Part shown: in pieces, positions 37,301 to 48,000 of the stretch
Layout: the number at the start of each line of letters is the position of its first letter
Position numbering within the stretch: the first letter of the stretch is position 1
Assembly: GCA_010909165.1 (NCBI GenBank)
Contig: MU008174.1
Location: forward strand, 992,001-1,056,000
Direction of reading: 5' to 3'
Length of the DNA stretch: 64,000 nt
Source of the DNA: Anthoceros angustus
Taxonomy: Eukaryota > Streptophyta > Anthocerotopsida > Anthocerotales > Anthocerotaceae
Notes under the pieces: model-generated
Seen by the model: the letters and a program-made list of their open reading frames with translations, nothing else
What the model was told of the DNA's origin: nothing
Database searches by the model: none
Made by a program: the position numbers and the translations under genes

Positions 37301-38258
37301 TACTTCTCTTTGCATAAGTCCTGTTCAACCCTTAACTCTTGTCTCAGCTGTGCATACACCAGAAAAGGGAAACCACACCGCGAAAGCAACCTAATGGTAT
37401 GCATCAGCTAAGCATGCGGCGAAATGAAGAGAGGCTCCAACACTTTGCCCAAGTCTTCCTGCTCCAGCGACATATCTCACACCAGCAACTTCGAGCACAA
37501 TCAGCGCCGCCATTTCCACCTCCACATGTAAGCCAGCCTGTTTCCTTGTAATGAACATGCCTCTTGCAGTTGACTGGACCTAGTGTGAATTGCATCCTTT
37601 GGTCAATCTGTAAATACTTTGAAGCAAATCGCTCAAGCAACCGAAGGGAGAAAAAGCCGCCGCAACTTTGTTGTCAGCATCAAGAGGTGGCAGCAGCTCA
37701 TTCTCTTCTTTTGCCCAGAGCCCTGTGGCAGGTCTTGGTGGGAACCCTGGGACTGATACGGGACGGACTTCAGATTCAATTGGGACTGTAGCAGGCATTG
37801 CACCAGCTTCAACAGTGTACCCTCATGAGGTGATAGAACATGTTACTAGTGCAACCAGTTCTCCCAATGATGAGCAAGTTCTGCCTGTGGCGGGGTGTGA
37901 AAGTGTTGGAGGCAGAGCAGAAGATGTAGTTGTGGATATGATAGAGCTTCTAAAAAAGCTGGATGGAGTATATGGGGCCTCACAGCCCCATGCAGAGTAC
38001 TTAACCAGCCCAGTTCTCCTGTCAAAAGAGACGGTCGTGTATATTGGAGAGGAAGAGGAAACTTATGAGGCAAGCAGTCAGGGTGCATTAGGAAGGCGAC
38101 GTGGCTCATCGTCACTAAGTCAATTCGTTGGAGCAAAGCGGCTAGGTATGCCAGACGTTAATGCTATGCTGGTTATTCTGGTGGCCATGGTTGTTTACAC
38201 TAGAACTATCATCCGTTCTTCCTTCGTCCGCTCCCGACAATCACCCAGGAAGCAGTGA
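34324..38258 (+). CDS. Multi-IQ-motif (calmodulin-binding) protein
   Basis: Five exons can be joined: 34,324-35,700, 35,863-36,122, 36,233-37,274, 37,348-37,527 and 37,638-38,258, giving about 1,159 residues. The first three are well supported by GT-AG signals and phase. The last two are tentative, since the acceptor at 37,637 is weak. After an acidic, Ser-rich N-terminus, twelve IQ motifs run from about residue 275 to 575 (for example KIQCYYRS, VIQRKWRS, AIQRLWRG). IQ motifs bind calmodulin or similar light chains. The rest is low-complexity and acidic, ending near a short hydrophobic segment (AMLVILVAMVVY). Two introns cut inside IQ motifs. I cannot assign it to a named family; the IQ array alone recalls myosin necks or ASPM, but no motor, IQD or CH domain was seen. 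Confidence 0.65.
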
Positions 38259-40000
38259 TTGCTGTTTAGTCGATTCTGCATAAGGGAAATATCTGGTGTC
38301 AAAGTGTTCTTCCCCTTTCAGGCATGTAGGCCTTCTTCAGCAGTCTGAAAACTCCGGCAGTAGGAATGGCAGTATGATTGCCAAACTATCCTGCTGGATG
38401 GGTTCTTCCGCATGTACATCAAGCCTTCAGCCGCTAAACCACCGGGCTCAACGAGAAGCACACTCTCAAGTATGTGGTAAGAAACTAAGCACAATGCTGC
38501 ATAGGACTGTGGAATCCTGGCAATAGGAATGTTTTGTGACATTGTTATCGCGTGATGTGGTGTCTTACAATTCTATCAGGTGTGAAGCAACAGCGGGTGA
38601 AGTTTTGGTGGACGAGTTGGATCCCAGGCTACTGCTGCATCATTCTTACGACGAATTGAGCTCAAGTCGATGGTAAGCGAAATCCTAGAGAATTTATCGT
38701 ACATGATTGTACTCTACTTCACTATTTCTGTGGAGTTGGAATAATGAACGTGAAGTAGCTGTCTCGTGGACTCCTACTTTTTCAGATCTCCTTGTCCATT
38801 GTTCTTGGTCTGCGATGAAGACAGATGGCATCTACCCATCTTCTCCCCAGGCCAAGCTTGTGTAGGAATTTCCACTCAGGTGTACCGACAGTAGGATGTC
38901 GAAACAGTGAAGCATCTTCTAGTACTGTGATGACACACATGTTTGACACATCGCGTGGAGCGGATCGAATGATTTTAAGACAGGCGCACTGTGCAGCTGC
39001 TTCGCTTTGAGCTTCCCGTTCCATGCTATTCGAGCTACTGGCTGTCCTTGTGTGTAGATTTCGCGAGGGTCAATACTGCTGGAGATGCGGACGCCAGTAC
39101 CTTTTGCCAAGAACTGTTATTATCCTTTTAGGTGGTTCACATGTGCAGACGGAGACTTGTCCGAGTGAAGAGGTGACGCTGAAGCGGGCCTTCCAGTGGC
39201 ATCCAACAAAGAGCTGACCAGCTTTCAATTTCTCCAAGGTACGGTGCTATCGGAAAACAACTTCAACCTTGATGAACCAGGGAGGGCTTCAAGCTTTCCT
39301 GATGCAGACGATATCCTTCAATGCGGATCACAGCAGACACAGAGCAGCAGCCTCCAACAAAGGGCCAGCCTTTTCACAGCACTAAACTGTAAGAGAAACC
39401 GCAGTGCGCACATCACGATGACGCCGGCAGCACCGGCCAGGGCGGAACAGGGTACGGGGGAACGCGAGGTTATGGATCTTATCTTTCTTCCGCACACCTT
39501 CAGCACATATGTAGTGTGCAATCGCTGCCTCTCCCCTGCATCAGTCGGTGATTCTTTGTCCGTTTCTGCTCCCTGCCAGACCTGCCTCAGCACGAGCCAC
39601 TGCCACAACACTACTCTCCTCCCTCTAGGGCATGCTTACCGCTCTTGCTACGCAGATCTAACCTGTCTTAGCCTCAAATCGGCCATGGATTGACGTCGTC
39701 CACACCAGCGCAACAAAACAGGGACTACAGTAACCAGCGAGACGCTGCGATGCTGCCGCTGCCGCTGCTGCTACCGCAACCGCAACGAGCGAGACAGACT
39801 GTCTAAAATCTGATGAGGTCAGAGCTGTACTCGGAGCTGGCTGGCCCCGGCTGTCTGACCATATCTTCGCGGCCATCACGGCAGTGGCAGCAGCACCTTG
39901 GAGAACCTCCTGCGTGCGCCCCTGCCCGCGGCGCCAGGCGAGGAAAGCCTGGCACTGGCTGATGGCTAACCCCCGTCCCGGTAACCTCAACCGATTGCGT
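38259..40000 (+). other. Downstream region of the multi-IQ gene with possible extra exons
   Basis: Several stretches are flanked by splice-like signals, for example 38,322-38,478 and 38,581-38,673, and have open frames, but they could not be joined in phase without meeting a stop. A frame at 39,196-39,693 has no family signature. These may be 3' exons of the same gene, alternative exons or untranslated sequence. Confidence 0.3.
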
Positions 40001-41145
40001 GGTTAGCAGAGTAGGTTAGGGTTATGGATATTGGTGGCCTGTCGGGATCCTCTGCTGGCATGTCAAAGCAGCACACTCCCCGCTGGTGGATGGCGCAACC
40101 ACTGGTCCCTTTTACACTGTTGTTGATTTATGGCAGCCGGAAGCGACACAACCCGCACATGTGCATGTGCACCGAATAAATATCTGCGGTCTATTCGAAT
40201 AAAACCGCAACCGACGGCCCGTCACAATTACCTCGACAGAAGGCGGTCAAATAACAGCGAATCTTTGTAGGTCGTCTGTATACGAGTGATATTAGGTGAT
40301 TGCTCTTTATATTAATATCAGAGGCTTTTTAGTTGATTTATATTACATAAAATGATTTTGATAGGTGATATTCTCGTATTCTAATGTACCTATGGTGAAG
40401 ATGGTGATTTGGGTTCATTAGATAGAGGAAAGGTGAGTTTTTATTAATATATTGGGTATCTATATTTCAATTAAGTTTTGTGGATTATGATTTTGCTAAG
40501 AACCTGGAGACTTTATTTTGCTCTTTATTTTGCTAAGGGGAAAGAGGAAAAAAAAAACGGAGACCAACTTAGATTGTGAAACATAAAAAGAGATCCTTCG
40601 TGCCGATGAAAGGAATGTGTTTGTGAGTTGTACAAACATATATATTCAACAACTTTTTTATTCTTAAAGCTAAAGCTAGCCATAGCAAACGTAGCATATA
40701 GAGCTCCCAACACATCCATCGGAGACCCTTCCAAGAACATGTTACATATGCTTGGACTTGATGCATGCAAATCTATTTTCTAATTTTTATCTAGGGCAAT
40801 GGCACAACGCGGACCTGCAACTGGCATTGAAAGACGATATTGGAGTGAAGAGGTCTGATGAGTCATTCCTGGCTAGTTAATTATCAAGATTTATTACCAT
40901 CTATTACATGCACATATTCTAGCATACTCAAGTATTTGAATATATTCAAGGATTTGAGTATGCTTGAGTATTAACCACTGTATTGTATTCGCTCATCACT
41001 TTTGAAGTAAGTTCTTAGCTGAAAAATTTTAGATCAAGGTTAAAGAATTTAACGACTTCATAAAGACCGAAAAAAACAACAATGCATGTAGACCTTCTTT
41101 AATAATAAATTTGTATCTCTTGCATTGGAATCGCAATTGGGGTGT
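40001..41145. other. AT-rich intergenic sequence, no gene seen
   Basis: No coding signal was found. Bases 40,760-40,830 and 41,030-41,120 belong to small dispersed repeats that recur near 41,845-41,905, 41,935-42,020 and 43,300-43,370. Confidence 0.5.
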
Positions 41146-41830
41146 TTAAAATGTGCTCTTCTTGCAGCTTGCTTTAAAGCTGAAGTTGTATGTTGTTCGG
41201 ATGGATTCAACATGTGTTCCTCCAGGCAGGTAATGTGCCCTAATTTGCTTTGATAAGCACACAGAGCAACTCTGACATCCTCTCATGCACACAACTACCA
41301 TCCGGAACCACCAGCCAGCTAGCTGTAAGGACCACACAACCACAGGTCCCAACACATTTCAGACCATCCTCCTATCCGGCTGAGTGTAGGAGCTTGAGGT
41401 GTTTGTAGGAAGAGGCCTGTCCTGTAAATATGAGCGCAAGTGCTGTGGCGACGGGCGGCGGAGTAGGAGCTTGCAAGTCTTGGACACCATCCACGTTGGC
41501 CAAATGGACTTAGAAGGAGGGAGCAGAGATCTCGATAGACCCACCCACCAAATGCTGCGATAGACCTACCCACCAACTGCTCCGTTGGGCCAAGTAGAGG
41601 TCTATCTTGAGGAGTGCTTCCATACACTTAACAATTAGATTAGGCTAGCAATTGGTTAGCAATTTGCTAGGCCTTTCTGCAAGCTTGATGTCCGGCTCTT
41701 GTAAGAATTCTCGGCAGGCATGTATTCTTGTTTATCAATTTGATCAATTTACACAAAAAGGAGAAAGACACTCGAAGTGGTGAGATGTTCCTTATGAGAC
41801 TGCTTTGCTACTCCGTGAAAGTCTTGCTTG
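41146..41830 (+). pseudogene. Shuffled pseudogene of the UBE2E-type enzyme at 53.4 kb
   Basis: Bases 41,150-41,370 match the region upstream of the E2 gene (52,430-52,640). Bases 41,375-41,610 then match 53,315-53,525 across the start codon, with atgagcgcaag followed by a nearly identical gcgacgggcggcggagtagg. The reading frame is broken by indels and a short internal duplication of the acccacccaccaa part, and it stops before the catalytic region. A further piece at 41,750-41,815 matches 53,205-53,265, which lies in the part skipped before. The order is therefore rearranged, so this is not a simple processed copy. Confidence 0.7.
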
Positions 41831-42073
41831 TGCCCGCACTTTCTACATGCATATCCATTTTCTAATTTCTATCTAGCGCAGCCTCAGCACCCTGGCATTG
41901 CCTTTCAACGTTAGCAATAGGTTCACGTAAAAACTTTATGATTTCAAGGTTAAAAAAAAACGAATTTATGAAGACCTAAAACATGACAATATTGTAGATT
42001 TTATAAAGAATATTCAACTTCAAAGATTTATAATTCCATGGGTAGATAATTTAACGACTTTGCTCTAGCTTCA

Positions 42074-42540
42074 TGGATTTCACACCCGAGGTAGAGGGCA
42101 GCCCCACGCTGCAGCGACCCCACTTCACCTCTGCAGATGTGGGGCACACTATGAGGCTGGCACCCAACTTACGAGTGGACAAGGAAGTGCGCCTTTACTT
42201 CTTTTGTGAAGATGTCAGGAGCAACCTTGTTGTCTAGGGCCAACAAGCTTCTACATGATATTGGAGGGAGAGAAGTGGAAGTCGATCAGGCCATGGCCAT
42301 CAAAGAGCCAAGCCTCTCGTGTTCTTAGCAAAGATTGGCATGCAATTTGCCGCTAGCGTTGGAGAAGCCATCCTTGATCCTTTTGACGAGGACAATGCCG
42401 TCCACATCACTGTGGATTCTTTAGACAAGCTCTCTCCCAAGCGGCCTTGCGCCTCATAGCACCTCTTGCAGCGAGTAATGTTATCTCTAATATAGAGTTG
42501 GAGGAAGTTGCAAAGTGCATGATGCTCGCGCCTCCTGCCG
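42074..42540 (+). pseudogene. Unidentified coding relic
   Basis: A 52-residue frame opens with MDFTPEVEGSPTLQRPHF at 42,074 and stops near 42,230. Protein-like pieces continue in other frames (ANKLLHDIGGREVEVDQAMA, then FAASVGEAILDPFDEDNAVH). This looks like one gene broken by frameshifts. The family was not recognised. Confidence 0.3.
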
Positions 42541-42545
42541 AAGAG

Positions 42546-42665
42546 GTGTGTAAGGGAAAAGAGCTATAAGGGAAAAGATCATCATGGAAGTGGGGTTGCA
42601 TAGGTTTGTAAGGGAAAAGAGCTATAAGGGAAAAGATCATCATGAAAGTGGGGTTGCATAGGTTT
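42546..42665. repeat. Tandem duplication of 58 bases
   Basis: Two adjacent copies of a unit containing gggaaaagagctataaggg differ by a single base (atggaagtgg against atgaaagtgg), which points to a recent duplication. Confidence 0.85.
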
Positions 42666-44260
42666 GCGACCACCTTTCAGCTTTGAGAGCGTCCTCATCC
42701 ATTAGTGTGATGAGAGCGTCTTCTGTACCTATGGCCACTTTGCCTTTGCCTTGTCTTTACATCCACCTTCTGTTTGCACAAGGTAAAACCATCCATGATC
42801 GTGTCAAGATAAATGCTAGCTATCTCTACACACTTGAACCCTCTGAACAAACCCTACAAAACAAAACTCTATACCAAGAGAACACAGCCATGCCCAAGCC
42901 TCTCTTGTTCTCATGATAAAAAGAGGGAGAGACTCATATTATGTATGTGGCTATTGGGGGTTCAAATCCGGGTCTCCGCTACCATAGGGTGGTACTCTTG
43001 CTTCTAGACTCCAGTCTTCACAACAGATGTTGCACTTGACACTACAGGCATGACTATTTTAAGTGGTAGCACCAGTAAATTATTATAATTATAAATTTAT
43101 AAATGATAACACAAGATTACACACATTTAATTTACTTTGTTACACATACTTTGTGATTTAATTTAACCCTCCTTGATGAAAATATAAATCCCCCTTACCA
43201 CCCGCAATCTTGCTCATTTTGCCCTAGCCGCCATTGGTGGCATTGGAGGGATAATCCATGATAAGTACATTGACACTATTTTGTAGTAAATTTTAGTGAA
43301 GAGACTTACGATTTCAAGGTCAGAGAATTTAATAACTTGTAAAGACTTAAACATGACAACACATGAAATTCCTAATCATTTGAAGAACCCACAGAGTCAA
43401 ACTAGAATTCCTAATCACTTGAAGTAATCACTTGAAGAAATCATAGGGTCAAACTGCTAAAATTGAATATCGTGAAAACTTTAGATGAGATGTGGATGGC
43501 CCACAATGAGTTATCAACAAGAACAATACATATTAGATGTCCAAGAAATTATTTTATTCTATTTTGCCCATTGACCCTTATTCTATTTTGCAGTTGCTCC
43601 ACTGACCCTTATACCATAGATCCTTATATACGCGAGAAGTGAGTGTCACAACATGGGTTTACAATGGCAAATAACAGCAGTCCTAGTGACACGGTCTCAT
43701 CACTCCATCACACTCTTGTTTGAGATATAGATAGTTTGAAACAAAACTATTATGGAATTTTTTTCATTGAATAATAAAACTTTTTAAAATACACATGAGT
43801 ATGATGATCTTGTGCAGCAACAACATAGAAAGCTAGATAGATAAAATTTTGCATAGGAGAACTAAGATATTGGACAAGCAAATCCCTCATAAAGAACTAG
43901 AGATGTCCTAGAGCCAAGTGAACTGAAAATTTGCCATGAGGTTGTGGTTATGATACATAAACCTTCTTTGCAAATGGTTTTTTTCATCAATTCTCTGTGA
44001 AGGCCACAATGTGTGTATGGTGGGATGGTAATGGAAGCCGCAATAAACGCGGGGAACGGACATGAACACACAACCCCAAGCCCGATGTGTTTGGTGGGCA
44101 GTCCCACTGACAGCGTGCAGAGTGTTTTCCGGCGGGAGCAATGTGAGGCGATGGTGTTAAAAATAGACGGCATTCAAAAATTTGAAAAGTTTCACCTCGT
44201 TTGAAGCAGGATGTCCTGAAGTAGAAGTCCCGATGGCGCCCAAAGGTAACGGAACGTGAA
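42666..44260. other. AT-rich intergenic sequence, no gene seen
   Basis: Short frames on both strands have no recognisable features. GC content rises sharply after 44,260 toward the CIP7-like gene. Confidence 0.5.
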
Positions 44261-44300
44261 TTCAGCCTAGGCACCTAGGCTGGCCCCTGGCCCTGGCCAG

Positions 44301-44832
44301 CCCGGGCCCGGGCCCGGGCCCGGGCGTTTCTTCCGCCAAGCTTTCTCTCTCTTCTTTGGCCACGGAGTCCCAAAATCTCCTGCCTTCATACTTTTCTCTT
44401 TCCCTCCATCGCCAGCAGCGAGCAGCCAGCAGCAGCGAGTGCAGACAGCAGCAGACAGCTCGTCTCCCGCTCGCTGCGTCTCCTGCCACCGCATCCACTC
44501 CTCCCGGGGCCTCGCCATCGCCTCACGCTCGGCCCGTTCCTTCGCGGCTCCTTCCGGTCGGAGAGCAGAAAGCCCGCCTCTCCCCGCTCGGAGGCCGGGA
44601 CGGGGCGGGCTCTTCTGCATGCGCGGAGGAGGGGACTCGGGAGCGGGCATTGTTAGGGCCCGGGGCTGGGAGAGCCGCGAGCTCGCTGTGGTGGGTTTTG
44701 TTGGGTCCTGGATGAGCTGAGCTGAAGCGAGCTGAAGCCAGCTGAAGCGAGCTGGAGTGGAGTTGGAGCGGAGCTGGAGCTGGAGCTGGAGCACGAGTGG
44801 AGGTGAAGTGGAGGTGGAGCTGGAGGTGGGTT
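44301..44832. repeat. GC-box run and minisatellite in the CIP7-like gene leader
   Basis: Bases 44,301-44,326 are a run of cccggg words. Bases 44,702-44,832 repeat words such as gagctgaagc and gagctggagc many times. Both lie upstream of the start codon at 45,072, in what is probably promoter and 5' untranslated sequence. Confidence 0.7.
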
Positions 44833-45071
44833 TTGAGTGAGGGAATCGGGGGAGGGGAATGCAGCTGAGCCCAATGCCGGGCCCGATGCCTGTGCGGAGC
44901 AGGGAGCTGAGCGAGGGCGGGAGCGGGTGAGAATTTGGGGGGGCAGCGGGGTCCGGTGTGCAGCTCTGGAGCTGCGGAATTTTGGGCTGAAGGAATGCCG
45001 AGGCGCAGCGGGAGGGGAAGGAGCCGTTGACTTTGGCGTTTTGGGTCGTGCCGGTTTGTAGATAGAGCAAG

Positions 45072-48000
45072 ATGAAGGCCGACACGCCTCTCGACTATGC
45101 CGTGTTCCAGCTCACTCCGACTCGGACAAGGTGAATGTGGGTGCAGAGAGGGGATGTGGAGTTTAGATCTAGTGGGGGTTGGGGTGGGGAAGACGTGGAC
45201 GATGACGGAGTTGGGTGGTGTTGGTTTGGGGTGGTGTCGGGAGGAATGTGGTGGTGGTTAGGTGCGGTTTTTGATGTGGTGGGTTTGTTTTGAGCAGGTG
45301 TGAGCTGCTGGTGTCGGCCGGGGGTGTCACTGAGAAGTTGGCATCCGGATTGCTGAAGCCGTTTCAGGCGCACCTGCGTGCTGCCGAAGAGCAGATCGCG
45401 CAAGGTGGCTACTCCATCAAACTGGATCCCAAGGCAGCAGGAGTTTCCAATGGTGCCGCTCCTTGGTTTTCTAAGGGAACGATGGAAAGGTTCGGGTGCC
45501 CTGGAGTGCTGCAGGTTGTGGGCTGGGTTCGTCGTGAGGTTGGGAAGGTGTTGTCTCAGACAGGTGGTGGCGTTTGTTGGTTGGCAGGTTTGTCCGTTTT
45601 GTAAGCACTCCGGAGGTGCTAGAGCGTGTGAGTACAGTGGAGACTGAGCTCATGCAGCTTGAAGAGGCAATGAACATGCAATCAACTGATTCCGCGCGGG
45701 TGAACATCTTGTGACCTGCCTTGTTCTTTCCTGTTTCTCAATGAGTTTTTTGTTGTTGTGATTACTAAACGATTTTGGTTCTTAGGTTGATGATTCGGGT
45801 CGGAATGAACCACCAACGCCACCACCTGGTATGCCATTTTGGTTGCACCGCTGTATGCAGCTTCATTCGTTTTGGTGGAATCAATGCTTGGCTCTTACAC
45901 TACTTTGTATCCCGCAGCTGCAAAGCAGGCATATGGACTTGGCATGGACAAAAATGCAACTTCTCTGAAGGTGAGGTGGTGCTTCTGGATCCAGATGTTG
46001 TAAGTGTCGTTATCAAGCCTTTGGCAGTCTTGCCTCACTCCGTTGATTATTTTGTGCAGCAGTTGAGGCGAGAATCTGTTGATGGACCTGATGTTGGAGA
46101 GAGTTCAAAGTACGTGCACACTATCTAATTGCCGTTGGAGAAATGTATGCTGTGCCTGACGCCAGCTGTCAGTTCTCACCGGGCTCCTAAATGTTATGAT
46201 GTAGGAGGAGATTGCTCAGGGCTATGGATGCACGCCGATTGATGCTGCAGAAGGAGCAAGGCATGGCCTTTGCTCGTGCTTCGGCAGCGGGGTTTGATAT
46301 GGATCACATGAACGACTTGATGATATTTGCCGAAACATTTGGAGCTATCCGTTTGCGGTAAGCCGCCAAAACCTTATCCAGCAGCCCATTGAGGTTGGTA
46401 GTCAAACAGGTCGCAGTGGATCTGAGGTCTTGTGCCACCAGCTTTGCTGAGGACACGTCTTGGTGTCTTAGAGGTTCCCCTCAAAGTCTTAACCGCTGGT
46501 TTCTTTTGGCAGGGAGGCTTGTCTGAAATTTATGGCCCTGTGCAAGAAGAGACAAGAGGCTGGTCTATGGATTGAGGAGTTGGATTTGACAGCTGCAGAA
46601 GCTGCATCTGTCCGTTCCGAGGCTGTAGGTGGGCCTGAGAAGCAGGAGATGTGGTCGGATTTGCACAGTGAATCTGGCGAGTACAAGCTTGACGCAGGTT
46701 ATGATGATGTCAATCGGGCACAAGGCAATCACTATGGAGAAGGAAGAGGCTACTATGTGGAGGACTTCACTCACAACGATCCCCACAGAAGGGTAGGGCA
46801 GCACTACGGAGAAGGAAATGGGGAACTATCATCTAGTTACCGTCCTCGAGGCAAGCCTCATCAGTACGGCATGGTCAACCAGCGTCAAACAGATGATCCT
46901 GGCAGTTACGTGCACGACGGATCTGGCAGGTTCTCGGATGATGGGCTGATGGGCCCAAGACCATCGCTTTGGCAGCAGTCATCTGCTGTTCCCCCTGCCG
47001 TCCAGTTTCAGCCCCCATCTCTTGGTAAATTTGCAGGTCCTAGATTGCCAGTCGAGGGAGCTTACCCTGAGCATGCGGCTGGTGACTACAGAGATGCAGA
47101 ACCTGGCAGATCCACGAGGCCCAGGGCTACCTGGTCTGCACTGTCCCCCAGACAGGTGCCGAACTTTCCCCACATGGGCGACGGTGACATGTATGATTCA
47201 AGGGCTCGGTATGATATGGGGTACAATGGGGGAAGCCAAGTTGGAAGAGGTGTCCCACCTCCTCCAGGAAGTCATGCGCACCAAGGATTTCCTGATAACC
47301 ACCTTCAGCAGGAGAGGCAGATGGAGCAACAGCATCTGCAGCCATCAAACCAGCTGCACTGGCAGATGGGTCAAATTTATCCAGAAGGGTATGATGTAAG
47401 GGGTTCTCCACACGCTCCTCCCCAAGCTTATGGTGATTCAGAGGCTTCAAGTGAGATAGATCATGCAGGAGGAGCGCCTGCTCCTCCCAGGGAGTGGCAG
47501 GTCTCTACTCCAACGAAAGGCCAGCATCCTACAGCGGTGTTCCAGAACAACGGCATCCACACAGGACCTACTTCTCAGGACAGCCCGTCGAAAGATATGC
47601 TCTCTCCGACAGACATGAATACCAGCAGGCGTCTCGCCCGCAGATCTACGTCTCCCAAACGGAGGTCACCCTCCCCGATGAGAAGAGTTCAAATCGGGCG
47701 TAATGGGCAACGGCGTCCAGGCATGGTTGTCATTCGAAACATCAACTACATAACCTCGAATCCTCAAGAACGTGAAAAAGATAAGGGCAACGCCAAGGGA
47801 TCAGGTGATGATGATGAAGAGGAGAGCGAGTTAGAAACTGATTCTGGCGAGGAACCTCTTTCTCGCAAAGCTGAGGGCGTCCGAATGAGTGTTCAAGATG
47901 CCATAAGCCTTTTTGAGGGGAAGAAGCGGGAGTCTGGAGGAGTCTCGAAGAAGAAAGGTGGAAAGAAAGATAGTCGCAGAGGGTCTGTCGAGAGTGCAAG

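Larger units (their letters stand above)
41030..43370. repeat. Three scattered copies of a short AT-rich repeat
   Basis: A word cluster around tttcaaggttaaagaattta, followed by gacttaaacatgac-like sequence, occurs near 41,030-41,120, 41,935-42,020 and 43,300-43,370. Copies are diverged. Function and element type are unknown. Confidence 0.5.

Noticed and set aside
39196-39693. Plus-strand frame of 165 codons
   Set aside because: No recognisable domain and no clear splice connection to the multi-IQ gene; kept only as part of the uncertain downstream region.
41146-41640. Processed (retroposed) copy of the E2 gene
   Set aside because: It includes upstream DNA, has its pieces in changed order and lacks the rest of the coding region and a poly-A tail.
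44267-45085. Minus-strand open frame of 272 codons
   Set aside because: It is antisense to the GC-rich leader and minisatellite of the CIP7-like gene and is low-complexity throughout.
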